Below, piece after piece: positions 54,321 through 62,996 of a DNA stretch of 64,000 nt. This stretch comes from VAZQ01 sp963817015 (GTDB lineage Bacteria > Pseudomonadota > Alphaproteobacteria > Rhizobiales > Xanthobacteraceae), in assembly GCA_963817015.1 (NCBI GenBank), contig CAWFMV010000003.1:1-64000 (forward strand), given 5' to 3'. The notes under the pieces were generated by a model. It had not been told where the DNA came from, ran no database searches, and saw nothing but the letters and a program-made list of their open reading frames with translations. Both the position numbers and the translations under genes were made by a program. Position 1 is the stretch's first letter, and each line of letters starts with the position of its first letter.

Positions 54321-54659
54321 CTACCACCCGCCGCACGATGTCACGCAGGTGCTTCGTCGGGTGTAGTTGTAGAACACCGCGTCAACGCAGCGGCCGTGCC
54401 AGTCGCCGGCGACGAGCCTGATCCGATCGCCTGCGACCCAGCGCAGACAGGCCGGCGTCCTGCCTACGAACCGCGCGCCGTTGACAATGAAATTACCGCT
54501 GTACGGCGGCTGCACCACTTCGACCACGTGCCGTCCGGGGGCCAGGCGGTAACTGCGGTGATGCTTGCGGTAGGTCATTCCGTCCGCGAAGGCGGACTGG
54601 CAAAGAAGTGCGGTCAGGACGAAAACGGCCAAAACGGAACCGGGCACCAGCTTGAACAT
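54321..54659 (-). CDS. Small exported protein of unknown function
   Basis: 112 residues, intact. The signal peptide MFKLVPGSVLAVFVLTALLC is cut near AFA. The mature part is about 87 residues: YRKHHRSYRLAPGRHVVEVV, QPPYSGNFIVNGARFVGRTP, CLRWVAGDRIRLVAGDWHGR and CVDAVFYNYTRRSTCVTSCG. Four cysteines in the mature part suggest disulfides. It resembles other short periplasmic hypotheticals in Bradyrhizobium relatives. No named domain. Confidence 0.6.
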   Translation of the reverse strand: MFKLVPGSVLAVFVLTALLCQSAFADGMTYRKHHRSYRLAPGRHVVEVVQPPYSGNFIVNGARFVGRTPACLRWVAGDRIRLVAGDWHGRCVDAVFYNYTRRSTCVTSCGGW

Positions 54660-54786
54660 CTTGATCCCCCAAGTTGCGGGTCAAACCGCGACTCGCCCAG
54701 CGAATATTCGCGGTTTTCCGATGGTCCTGCAATCTCTGTGACGCGGCTGGCGGCTCCATACACCAGAACTTCGATGGCGGCTTGGA

Positions 54787-55116
54787 TCAACCAATTTTCA
54801 GCGAGACGATCCGGTCGTTCTCAAGTTGAAAAACATGGTCGAGGTTTATCGGACTGCCCGGGAAATTGCCGGTGACCTTGCCGGTCACGATCACTTTTCC
54901 ATCCCGTTCCGCGATCGCGAGCGGCTCGATCGTGTGATTGTATTTTTTGCCGGTCTCGATCCGCCAGGCCTTAATCGCGGCGAGGCCTTCGATCATCCTG
55001 TTCTCATCACTGACGGTCGCGTCAGGAGCAAAGCACGTATCGATGGCAGCGGGGTCGTGGAGGTTCTCGGACGCGAAATAGATCTCGATCGGTTTCGGAA
55101 GCTGAACGCCCATCAT
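54787..55116 (-). CDS. SnoaL/NTF2-like protein
   Basis: 109 residues, intact. PIEIYFASENLHDPAAIDTC, FAPDATVSDENRMIEGLAAI, KAWRIETGKKYNHTIEPLAI and the strands KVIVTGKVTGNFPGSPINLD, HVFQLENDRIVSLKIG make the cone-shaped NTF2-like fold of the SnoaL group. Possibly an isomerase-like or ligand-binding protein; the pocket residues do not identify a substrate. Cytosolic; it follows the RhaD-type gene by 38 bp in the same direction, so cotranscription is likely. Confidence 0.82.
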   Translation of the reverse strand: MMGVQLPKPIEIYFASENLHDPAAIDTCFAPDATVSDENRMIEGLAAIKAWRIETGKKYNHTIEPLAIAERDGKVIVTGKVTGNFPGSPINLDHVFQLENDRIVSLKIG

Positions 55117-55154
55117 CCTTACTCCTGGATGCCGAATTTGGGTGCCTGAACTCG

Positions 55155-57229
55155 CTACCGTAACGCCGCCGCGATATTTCCGCCATCGACCGTCGTCACA
55201 TCGGCCGTTGTCTTGAGCGCCAGCGCCTGCGCCACGAACGCCTGTGCGACATCCTCGGGCGTCACCTCGCGGCCGAGCAGGTTGCCGCTCATATAGTCCT
55301 TCTCGCTCACGCCGCGCGCCTTCGAGCGCTCCTTGATGAAATCGTCGGTGAGGAGGCCCGAGCGCACGCGGTCGGCGTTGACCGCATTGGCGCGGATGCC
55401 CTCGGCGCCATAGTCGAGCGCGTATTGGCGTACGAGCAGCAGCGTCGCGGCTTTCGGCAGTCCATAGGGGCCGAAGTTCGGACCCGGGTTCACGGCCTGC
55501 TTCGACACGTTGAACAAGAGGCAGCCGCCGGTTGATTGCGCCAGCATGATCTTCACCGCCGCCTGCGCGACGCGCTGGTGGCCGTAGAAATTCAGCTCGA
55601 AGCTCTTGTGCAGCACTTCCTCGTCGACCTCGCCGATGCGGCCCTGCCAGGCGGCGCCTGCGTTCGACACCACGATGTCGACGCCGCCGAAGGCGGCGAC
55701 CACCTGATCGAACGCTGCGCGTACCGACGCCGCGTTGGTGACATCGCAGTGCACCGCGAGCGCGGCAGGACCGATCGTGCGCGCCTTTGCAAGCGTTGTG
55801 GTCTCGTCGAGATCAAGCAGCGCCACCTCGGCGCCGGCCTCCATGAAGGCCTTGGCGGTGGCGACGCCGATGGCGCCGGCTGCGCCGGTGATGACCGCGA
55901 CCTGGCCGGTGAGCGGCTTGTCTGTGAAGCTTGTGCCTCGACGAGCTTCGCCTGCTCCTGCGGCCAGTACTCCATCTCGAACATCTCGGCTTCCGAGATC
56001 GAGGTGAAGCGGCCGACCGCTTCGGCGTCGGTGATGGTCTCGATTGCGCAGGTCGCGATGTCGGCGGCGATCATGGCGTCGCGGCTGGTGCGGCCGAGGC
56101 CGAACAGGCCGAGGCCGGGAACGAGCACCACGCGCGGCTGCGGATCGACCATCTTCCTGTCGCCGCCGACGCGCGCGTTGTGACGCGCGAAATACGATTT
56201 GTAGTATTCGGTGAACGTGGTCACGGCCTTCAGGGCGTTGCGCTTGAACTCGACCGCGCGGTTCTGCTCGGGAGCGCCCAGGATCAGCGGCCAGATCTTG
56301 GTGCGGATGACGTGATCGGGCGTCACCACGCCGGCCTGGGCGTAGCGCGCGAGCTCGGTGCCGTTGACGAAGTTGAGGATCGCGGGGTCGCTGCGGAAAT
56401 CGAGGATCGGTCGCCGCCATGCGCCTTCGACGCGCTCATCCTTGACGCTTACGACGCCGCGCAGAATGGGCGCGATCTCGGCGAGCGGCGCCAACGGTCC
56501 CGGCATCGGCGCCGGGACGAAAACAGCCTTGCGGTTCTTCGCCAGCCGATCCTCGGCGAGCGAAACCATCTCGATCATGCGCTCGTAGGACTCGCGTGCG
56601 CTCGACCCGAAGGTGACGATGCCGTGCTTCTGCAGGATCAGTCCCTCGATCTTCGGCTTGAGCTCGTAGATGCCGGCGGCGCGCACAGCGAGGCCGAAGC
56701 CCGGCATGACGTAGGGCACGATGCCCATGCGGCTGCCATAGACATCGACGCAGAACAGGTCGCTGTCCTCCTGATCGGTGATGCTCAGCACCGCGTTGGC
56801 GTGGGTGTGGTCGACGAACTTGTGCGGCAAAAAGGCGTGCAGCAGCGTCTCGACCGACGGATTGGGCGCGGTCGGATCGATCAGCGCGTCGCGCAACACG
56901 AGCGGCATGTCTTCGTCGGGAAGGCTGTCACGCGTGCGCAACTTGTGCAGCCGGTCGAGCCGCAGCGCCGGCAGGCGCGTCTCGTCGAGGGTGGCCATGT
57001 CGCCGCCGGAGGCCTTCACGCAGACGACCTCGGTCACCTCGCCAAGGAGGTCGGTGGTCAGCGCCTTGATCGAGGTGTTGCCGCCGCCGTGCAGCACCAG
57101 CCGGGGCTCGCTGCCCAATAAGCGCGTCGAGTAGATGCGCAACGCGAGATCGGGTCCGATGCCTCCAAGGGCATAGCGATCCACGATCGCCTGCGCATCG
57201 CGCTCGGACCACGCGCTCTTCATTTCCAC
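55155..57229 (-). CDS. Bifunctional rhamnulose-1-phosphate aldolase / short-chain dehydrogenase (one frameshift)
   Basis: About 690 residues. The N-terminal class II aldolase domain has RLVLHGGGNTSIKALTTDLL, VKASGGDMATLDETRLPALR, HAFLPHKFVDHTHANAVLSI (zinc HxH) and LILQKHGIVTFGSSARESYE. A base change near 55930 leads to TGQVAVITGAAGAIGVATAK, the Rossmann GxxGxG of the SDR domain. NAGAAWQG and YGLPKAATLLLVRQYALDYG (Tyr-xxx-Lys) are the other SDR motifs. RhaD/SDR fusions split a deoxy-ketose phosphate and act on the lactaldehyde or sugar. No rhamnose kinase or isomerase is nearby, so the sugar is uncertain. Confidence 0.9.
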
Positions 57230-57263
57230 AAGCTCCCGCGGGGTTTGCTCAAGCTCCCGCGGG
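57229..57263. repeat. Short direct repeat between rne and the RhaD-type gene
   Basis: CAAGCTCCCGCGGG occurs at 57229-57242 and again at 57250-57263, period 21 bp, in the 51-bp gap upstream of the RhaD-type start. On the minus strand each unit starts CCCGCGGGAGCTTG and overlaps the ribosome-site region (GGGAGCTTGTGG), so it may duplicate the Shine-Dalgarno. Confidence 0.5.
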
Positions 57264-57280
57264 CAGGATGCCTGAGGTGA

Positions 57281-60200
57281 TCAGTCCTTGCCAAGCACGC
57301 GCCGGCTCCACCAGCCGGAACGGCGAGGGCGATCAGAGTCATCGTCCTCGGTCGGACTGACGACGACCGGCTGCGATGGCTCGCTCGGCGATGCTACGGG
57401 CTCATGCGTTGCGCTGTGCTTGCTGTCGACGCTGATGGGCGCCGGCTCGCGCACCGTTGAACGGCGCCGTGCGGCCTCGGACGGGCTCGCTTCGACAGGC
57501 GCCGGCTCGGGGGCGGGCGGCGGCGTTTCCCGCCGCGGTGCCTCGGCCACCTTTTCGGCCGCGCGCTGATGGACCGGCTGCGGCCGCTCCGCCTCGCGCT
57601 CGAAAGCAGGCTCGGCTTCCGACGTGTCGGCTTCCGCGTCGGCTTCCATGGGCGCGCCATCGGACGACGGCGGCGCGCCGGTCTCGCGGTCGCGCCGGTT
57701 GCGCCGGCCACCACGGCGGCCACGCCTGCGGCGGCGCCGGTCGCCATCGCCGTGCGGGTCGGCGCCTGGCGCGCCGTCATCCTCGCCGTTGCTGGCACCG
57801 ATTTCCATATGAGCGGCTTCCGATTGAGCGGCGTCCTCGATGGGCTCAGCCTCGCCTTCGCCTTGGACCGTACCTTGGACCGTGACCGGCGCCACAGGCT
57901 GCTCGGACGGTGCGCGCGGCTCACGTGGCTCGCGGGGCTCGCCGCCACCGCCGCGACGACCGCGGCGCCGGCGCCGGCGCTTGCGGCCACCGCCGTTCGA
58001 CTCCTCGCCGCGTGTCTCACCATTTGTCTCACCATGCATCTCACCGTGCATGGGCTCGGCCGGCTCGCCGCCTGCCTGCAGGGCTTCCTCTTCGTCCTCG
58101 CCCTCGCTCTCGTCGTCTTCCGCGTCCTCGTCGACTGCTTCCTCGAGGGCCTCCTCCTCGTCGTCCTCCGTGACAGGGGCCACGGTCGTCGGCTGGATCG
58201 CAATCGCTCTCGCCTGCTCGACGCTGTGGACCTGCTCGCCTTTCTCGATCAGATAGGACAACTGGCCCGCGATGCTCGCATCGGCATTGACCACGACGGC
58301 GACCTGGAAGCGCTCTTCCAGCGCGCGCAGATGTGCCCGCTTCTGATTGAGCAGATAGAGCGCGATCTCCGAGCGCGTGCGCACGATGATGTTGTGGGTT
58401 GCGCCCTTGAGCAGCATTTCCTCGAGCGAGCGCAACAGCTGCAGCGCCACCGAGGAAACCGAGCGCACGTGGCCCGTGCCGCCGCAATGCGGGCATTTGT
58501 CGGTCGAGCTTTCGAGCACGCTCGAACGGATGCGCTGGCGCGACATCTCGAGCAGCCCGAAATGCGAGATGTGGCCGACCTGGATGCGGGCGCGGTCGTG
58601 GCGGAGCGCTTCCTTCAGACGCCGCTCGACCGTGCGGTTGTTGCGCTTCTCGTCCATGTCGATGAAGTCGATGACGATCAGACCCGCGAGGTCGCGCAAG
58701 CGCAGTTGCCGCGCGATCTCATCGGAAGCTTCGAGGTTGGTCTTGAGCGCGGTGTCCTCGATGTGGTGCTCGCGCGTGGCGCGGCCCGAGTTCACGTCGA
58801 TGGCGACCAGCGCCTCGGTCTGGTTGAGCACGATGTAGCCGCCCGAGCGCAGCTGCACGACCGGCTGGAACATCGCATCGAGCTGGTTCTCGATTCCGAA
58901 CCGGGTGAACATCGGCGACGTGTCGCGGAACGGCTTCACGCCCTTGGCATGACTCGGCATGAGCATGCGCATGAACTCGCGAGCCTCGTCATAGGCTCCT
59001 TCGCCGGCGACCAGGATCTCGTCGATGTCCTTGCTGAAGAGGTCGCGGATCGAGCGTTTGACCAGCGAGCCTTCCTCGTAGACGAGGGTGGGGGCGGTCG
59101 AGCGCAGCGTGAGATCGCGCACCGTCTCCCACAGCCGCAACAGATATTCGAAGTCGCGCTTGACCTCCATCTTGGTGCGGCTGGCGCCGGCGGTGCGCAG
59201 GATCACGCCCATGCCTTCCGGCACTTCGAGCTCCTGCGCGATCTCCTTGAGGCGCCGGCGGTCCTCGGCGCTGGTGATCTTGCGGCTGATGCCGCCGCCG
59301 CGTGCCGTGTTGGGCATCAACACCGAATAGCGGCCGGCGAGCGAGAGATAGGTCGTCAGCGCCGCACCCTTGGTGCCGCGCTCCTCTTTGACCACCTGCA
59401 CCAGCATCACCTGCCGGCGCTTGATCACTTCCTGGATCTTGTATTGCCGGCGCGGGCGATACATGCGCTCCGGCACTTCCTCCATCGCGTCGCCGCCGAC
59501 CGATTCAACGACCTCGTCCTCGGCGCCGGCGCCGTTGCCGTTGACCTCGGTCACATTGTCATTCTGCGCACTGTCGCCAGCGGCATTGTCACCCGTCGCA
59601 TTGTCGCCCGCGTCGCCCGCCGCGGCCGTGACGCTCTCGCCCGTGCCGTCGTCGGTCCGCGGCTCGTCGGTGGACTGCGCTGGCTCAAGTGGGATCTCGC
59701 TGGCTTCAGCCAGCGCTGCTGCGGTGGCTTCCTCGGGAACGGGCTCCGCGGTTGCGTCGGTAGTCGGCGCGTCCGGCGTCCAAGGCTCGTCCCTTGTCTC
59801 GCTTGCTTCGTCGTGCCGGCCTTCCATCTCGCCAGCAGGCGGCGCCATGACCTCGGATGCGGCCGCCATGGCCTCGGCGTCGATCTCGGCCGCTGCGTCG
59901 CTATCAGCCTCAGTATCTGCGTCGGTACCGGCGGCACCGACCGGCCGGCTGCGGACCCGGTCGCGTCGCCGCCCAGACTGACGTTCGCGATCGCGCTCCC
60001 TGCGGCCGGCGCGATGGTCGGCCTCGGCATCGGCGGCGCGCGCAGCGCGCTCCTCCTCGTCGATCAGCGCCTGCCGATCGGCGACCGGGATCTGATAGTA
60101 GTCGGGATGGATTTCGCTGAAGGCCAGGAAGCCGTGACGGTTGCCGCCGTAATCGACGAAGGCCGCCTGCAGCGACGGCTCGACGCGCGTGACCTTGGCC

Positions 60201-60331
60201 AGATAGATGTTGCCGCGAAGCTGCTTGCGGCTAGCGGACTCGAAGTCGAATTCCTCGACACGGTTGCCGCGCAGAACCACCACCCGGGTTTCCTCCGGGT
60301 GGGTCGCATCGATGAGCATCTTGTTGGGCAT
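57281..60331 (-). CDS. rne: Ribonuclease E/G (RNase E)
   Basis: 1,016 residues, intact. Endonuclease and scaffold of the degradosome. MPNKMLIDATHPEETRVVVL and RGNIYLAKVTRVEPSLQAAF open the S1 domain, which is split by an insert of about 200 residues (roughly 85-290) rich in Asp, Glu, Ala and Arg. S1 resumes at KYSIQEVIKRR-type YKIQEVIKRRQVMLVQVVKE. The catalytic part has AIDVNSGRATREHHIEDTAL and LIVIDFIDMDEKRNNRTVER (Mg aspartates) and the Zn-link DKCPHCGGTGHVRS. The C-terminal third is disordered, with Arg-rich blocks (RKRRRRRRGRRGGG; RRRRRRGRRGGRRN) for RNA and partner binding. Confidence 0.95.
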   Translation of the reverse strand: MPNKMLIDATHPEETRVVVLRGNRVEEFDFESASRKQLRGNIYLAKVTRVEPSLQAAFVDYGGNRHGFLAFSEIHPDYYQIPVADRQALIDEEERAARAADAEADHRAGRRERDRERQSGRRRDRVRSRPVGAAGTDADTEADSDAAAEIDAEAMAAASEVMAPPAGEMEGRHDEASETRDEPWTPDAPTTDATAEPVPEEATAAALAEASEIPLEPAQSTDEPRTDDGTGESVTAAAGDAGDNATGDNAAGDSAQNDNVTEVNGNGAGAEDEVVESVGGDAMEEVPERMYRPRRQYKIQEVIKRRQVMLVQVVKEERGTKGAALTTYLSLAGRYSVLMPNTARGGGISRKITSAEDRRRLKEIAQELEVPEGMGVILRTAGASRTKMEVKRDFEYLLRLWETVRDLTLRSTAPTLVYEEGSLVKRSIRDLFSKDIDEILVAGEGAYDEAREFMRMLMPSHAKGVKPFRDTSPMFTRFGIENQLDAMFQPVVQLRSGGYIVLNQTEALVAIDVNSGRATREHHIEDTALKTNLEASDEIARQLRLRDLAGLIVIDFIDMDEKRNNRTVERRLKEALRHDRARIQVGHISHFGLLEMSRQRIRSSVLESSTDKCPHCGGTGHVRSVSSVALQLLRSLEEMLLKGATHNIIVRTRSEIALYLLNQKRAHLRALEERFQVAVVVNADASIAGQLSYLIEKGEQVHSVEQARAIAIQPTTVAPVTEDDEEEALEEAVDEDAEDDESEGEDEEEALQAGGEPAEPMHGEMHGETNGETRGEESNGGGRKRRRRRRGRRGGGGEPREPREPRAPSEQPVAPVTVQGTVQGEGEAEPIEDAAQSEAAHMEIGASNGEDDGAPGADPHGDGDRRRRRRGRRGGRRNRRDRETGAPPSSDGAPMEADAEADTSEAEPAFEREAERPQPVHQRAAEKVAEAPRRETPPPAPEPAPVEASPSEAARRRSTVREPAPISVDSKHSATHEPVASPSEPSQPVVVSPTEDDDSDRPRRSGWWSRRVLGKD

Positions 60332-61318
60332 TGAATAATCTCTTCACGGCAGGCGCCAACGCCGCCGCTCTGCGGGGCCGGAACGGCAAGGCAAAGCGGC
60401 GCGACCGAGCGCCTGACTGACTGGTGTGGAATGGATGGACCTTGAGCGCGCTTGCGAGCCCCACAGTCATCAACATGGCGTCGCCCCGCGACACAATGAG
60501 ACTGCGATCGAATAGGAATTGGCTCTCGACGCGTGGTCGTAGCATGACCTTCGGTCCGTGACAGAGCGGCAGCGAGTGAATGCGGCCGCTGTTACTCGTT
60601 GGCTGACGGCGTCGATACGACACGGCCACAACCTTTGGCTTTGGCCGTACCGCTGTCGCTCTAGCCATAAGGCCTCGCGCGACACCGGCTGGTGCACTAC
60701 AAGGACATCGGCCTCAATGATCCGCCGTTGCGCCGACGCATGACCGTGCGGATCACCACCCAGGCGCTCTCCAGTCGATTGTCGCGGAGTGGCGCCTGAG
60801 CGGCCTGCCTGATGCCCGAACGCGGCATAACCGAAATTCTAAACCGTCAGCAGACTCATACTTACGGATGTGCCGTTGTGTTGACAAGGAGGATTTCGCA
60901 TTTGATTTCGCGCCCTTGTCTGGGAGGGGGGGCGAGACATGCGGCTCTTCGAGGCGAGGAACGCCATCATTTACAGCGCTCAACGGGCTTTTCCTCGTGC
61001 ACGCTTGATGCACGTTTACGACCTTCGACTTATCACCAGTTAAGTATAATAATACCGGCAAGACGCGAAAGAGAGATCGCACGATGGCGTTCACGCGAGC
61101 GACGACTTAGGTTCCCGTGCAATTTGATTATTGCCAGGACACCCCAGGATGAGTTCCATATGAAGTTCCAACTCAGGCAGGATTAAATGCAGGGGCGTCG
61201 TGGATTGAGGTCGGCAAGCGCGTGAGCGTGATCGCGGTACTCCAATCCATGGTTGAGGTGCGGACCACAACTTTGCCCTTAACAGCCGGTTAACCGTCCG
61301 TCCTTAAGGGGGAAGGAG
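60332..61318. promoter_or_regulatory. 987-bp intergenic region between divergent rne and amidase genes
   Basis: No coding sequence is supported on either strand: the open frames here have Arg/His-rich shadow compositions and no ribosome sites. It is visibly more AT-rich around 60820-61150. It must contain the rne promoter and probably a long rne 5' leader, since RNase E autoregulates through its leader in other bacteria; I cannot identify the element. TTGACAAGGAGG near 60889 resembles a -35 box or ribosome site but has no gene behind it. Confidence 0.4.
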
Positions 61319-62620
61319 ATGGTGCGAGCGTCGGGGGGCTCTTGGTTGATCAGCATGTTGGCCCATATGGCTTGCCGCACGGTGAGTGTGGCCGGGCTGA
61401 TTTGCGCGCCGCTGCTTGGAGTGCTCGGAGCCAATGCGGCTCCAGCGCCAGAAACGAGAGCGCCTGGGGACGTGCCGGTCGCGAGCGACGTGCGCCTTGC
61501 CGGCGACGAAACCAAGACTCGTCTCATCGTGGACCTCGACCGCAAGATCGAGGTGCGCGCGTTCGCGCTGGCCAATCCTTTCCGCGTCATCATTGACATG
61601 CCGCAGGTGACGTTCGCGTTTCCGGACAAGACCGGCGACAAGGGACGCGGACTGATCAAGGCGTTCCGCTATGGCCTGGTCATGCAGGGCGGCTCACGCA
61701 TCGTGATCGATCTGGTCAAGCCCGCCCGGATCGAACGAGCGCATGTCCTTGATGCGGCCAACACTCAGCCCGCCCGGCTGGTGCTCGATCTGGCGGCGAC
61801 CGATCGCGACACGTTCATGCGGACGATGGCGCTCAATAACCGGCCCACCGATCGCGCGCCGCGTTTGCGCGATCCCGAGCTGGAGGCAAAGGCTTCCGAC
61901 CCGCGTCCGCTGGTGGTGCTCGATCCGGGACATGGCGGCCCTGACCACGGCACCCGGATGGCCCCAACCGAGAGCCCCGAAAAGACCATCGTGCTCGAAT
62001 TCTGCCTGTTGCTGAAGGAGAAGCTCGAAAATACCGGCAAATACCGCGTCGCCATGACGCGCACGGACGACACCTTCGTGGCGCTGGCCGAACGGGTGAG
62101 CTTTGCACGCGACCGCAAAGCGGCGCTGTTCATCTCGGTCCATGCCGATGCGCTGGAGCGAGCCGACGGCGACGCGCAGGGGGCAACCATCTATACGCTG
62201 TCGGAGACAGCCTCTGACGCGACGGCGGCCGGCGTGGCCGAGGTCGAGAACCGGGCCGATGTGATCGCGGGGCTCGATATCGCGCCTGAGGCGACCGACG
62301 TGGCCGACATCCTGATCGACCTGGCCAAGCGTGAGACCAAGACGTTCTCGCTGCAGTTCGCCCGCACCCTGGTCGGCGAGATGAAGAACGCCACCCGGCT
62401 GCACAAGGAGCCGATGCGCTCGGCAAGCTTCGTGGTGCTCAAGGCGCCCGATATCCCCTCGGTGCTGGTCGAGCTTGGCTATGTGACCAACAAGCAGGAC
62501 CTCAAGTCCATGACCTCTGATAGCTGGCGCGGCAAGGTCACCGACGCGGTGATGCAGGCGGTGGGAACTTTCTTCAATGTTCGCACCGTCGGCGCAACGC
62601 GTCCGGCGGCCCGGAAATGA
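61319..62620 (+). CDS. amiC: N-acetylmuramoyl-L-alanine amidase (AMIN + Amidase_3)
   Basis: 433 residues, intact. AAGGGGGAAGGAG precedes the ATG. The signal region TVSVAGLICAPLLGVLGANA is followed by an AMIN domain (about 55-165) with DVRLAGDETKTRLIVDLDRK and FRVIIDMPQVTFAFPDKTGD, for septal targeting. The catalytic domain has PLVVLDPGHGGPDHGTRMAP (Zn His), SPEKTIVLEFCLLLKEKLEN (Zn Glu), KAALFISVHADALERADGDA (Zn His) and IPSVLVELGYVTNKQD (catalytic Glu). It splits septal peptidoglycan in the periplasm. It lies before the PBP1A gene, a conserved pairing. Confidence 0.94.
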   Translation: MVRASGGSWLISMLAHMACRTVSVAGLICAPLLGVLGANAAPAPETRAPGDVPVASDVRLAGDETKTRLIVDLDRKIEVRAFALANPFRVIIDMPQVTFAFPDKTGDKGRGLIKAFRYGLVMQGGSRIVIDLVKPARIERAHVLDAANTQPARLVLDLAATDRDTFMRTMALNNRPTDRAPRLRDPELEAKASDPRPLVVLDPGHGGPDHGTRMAPTESPEKTIVLEFCLLLKEKLENTGKYRVAMTRTDDTFVALAERVSFARDRKAALFISVHADALERADGDAQGATIYTLSETASDATAAGVAEVENRADVIAGLDIAPEATDVADILIDLAKRETKTFSLQFARTLVGEMKNATRLHKEPMRSASFVVLKAPDIPSVLVELGYVTNKQDLKSMTSDSWRGKVTDAVMQAVGTFFNVRTVGATRPAARK

Positions 62621-62996
62621 GCCCCGGACGTGAGGGGCAATGGCCTCAGATTCAACACAAAATTCAGCGATTTGCGATTGAATGGCGAAACCGGCAGCAG
62701 TGCGGGTGCCGGTGTCCACAGCGGTCCCTCCGGGGTGGTCCCTTAATAGTGTTGCGCGCGCTGGAGCGCGCTCGCTGAACGCTACCGGATAGTGGGATCC
62801 AATCTCATGATTCTACAGCGGATCTTGGGTTCGGATGCAAGCCGGCCGGGACCGGAGGGTAGGATCATCCAGGCAACGGCACGCGATGCCGCACTGGCCA
62901 CATGGAGAGAATCCTGCCAGATTCGGCCACTGGGGTTAGACCGCGCCCGAGGGCAGGGGGAAATCAAACTCTTCGGACGAATATAGGACGAGGGCG
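62621..62996. promoter_or_regulatory. 376-bp intergenic region before the PBP1A gene
   Basis: No gene is supported; a 64-codon frame at 62792 has no ribosome site and looks like a shadow. A palindromic GCGCGCTGGAGCGCGC at 62755-62770 follows GTGTTG. The region presumably carries the promoter of the PBP1A gene. Confidence 0.35.

Noticed and set aside
57569..60334. 921-codon open frame antisense to rne
   Set aside because: It lies wholly opposite the intact rne gene; its composition follows from reading high-GC codons backwards. Shadow frame.
60812..61186. 124-codon open frame in the rne-amidase gap
   Set aside because: No ribosome site and a His/Arg/Cys-rich composition typical of non-coding reading.
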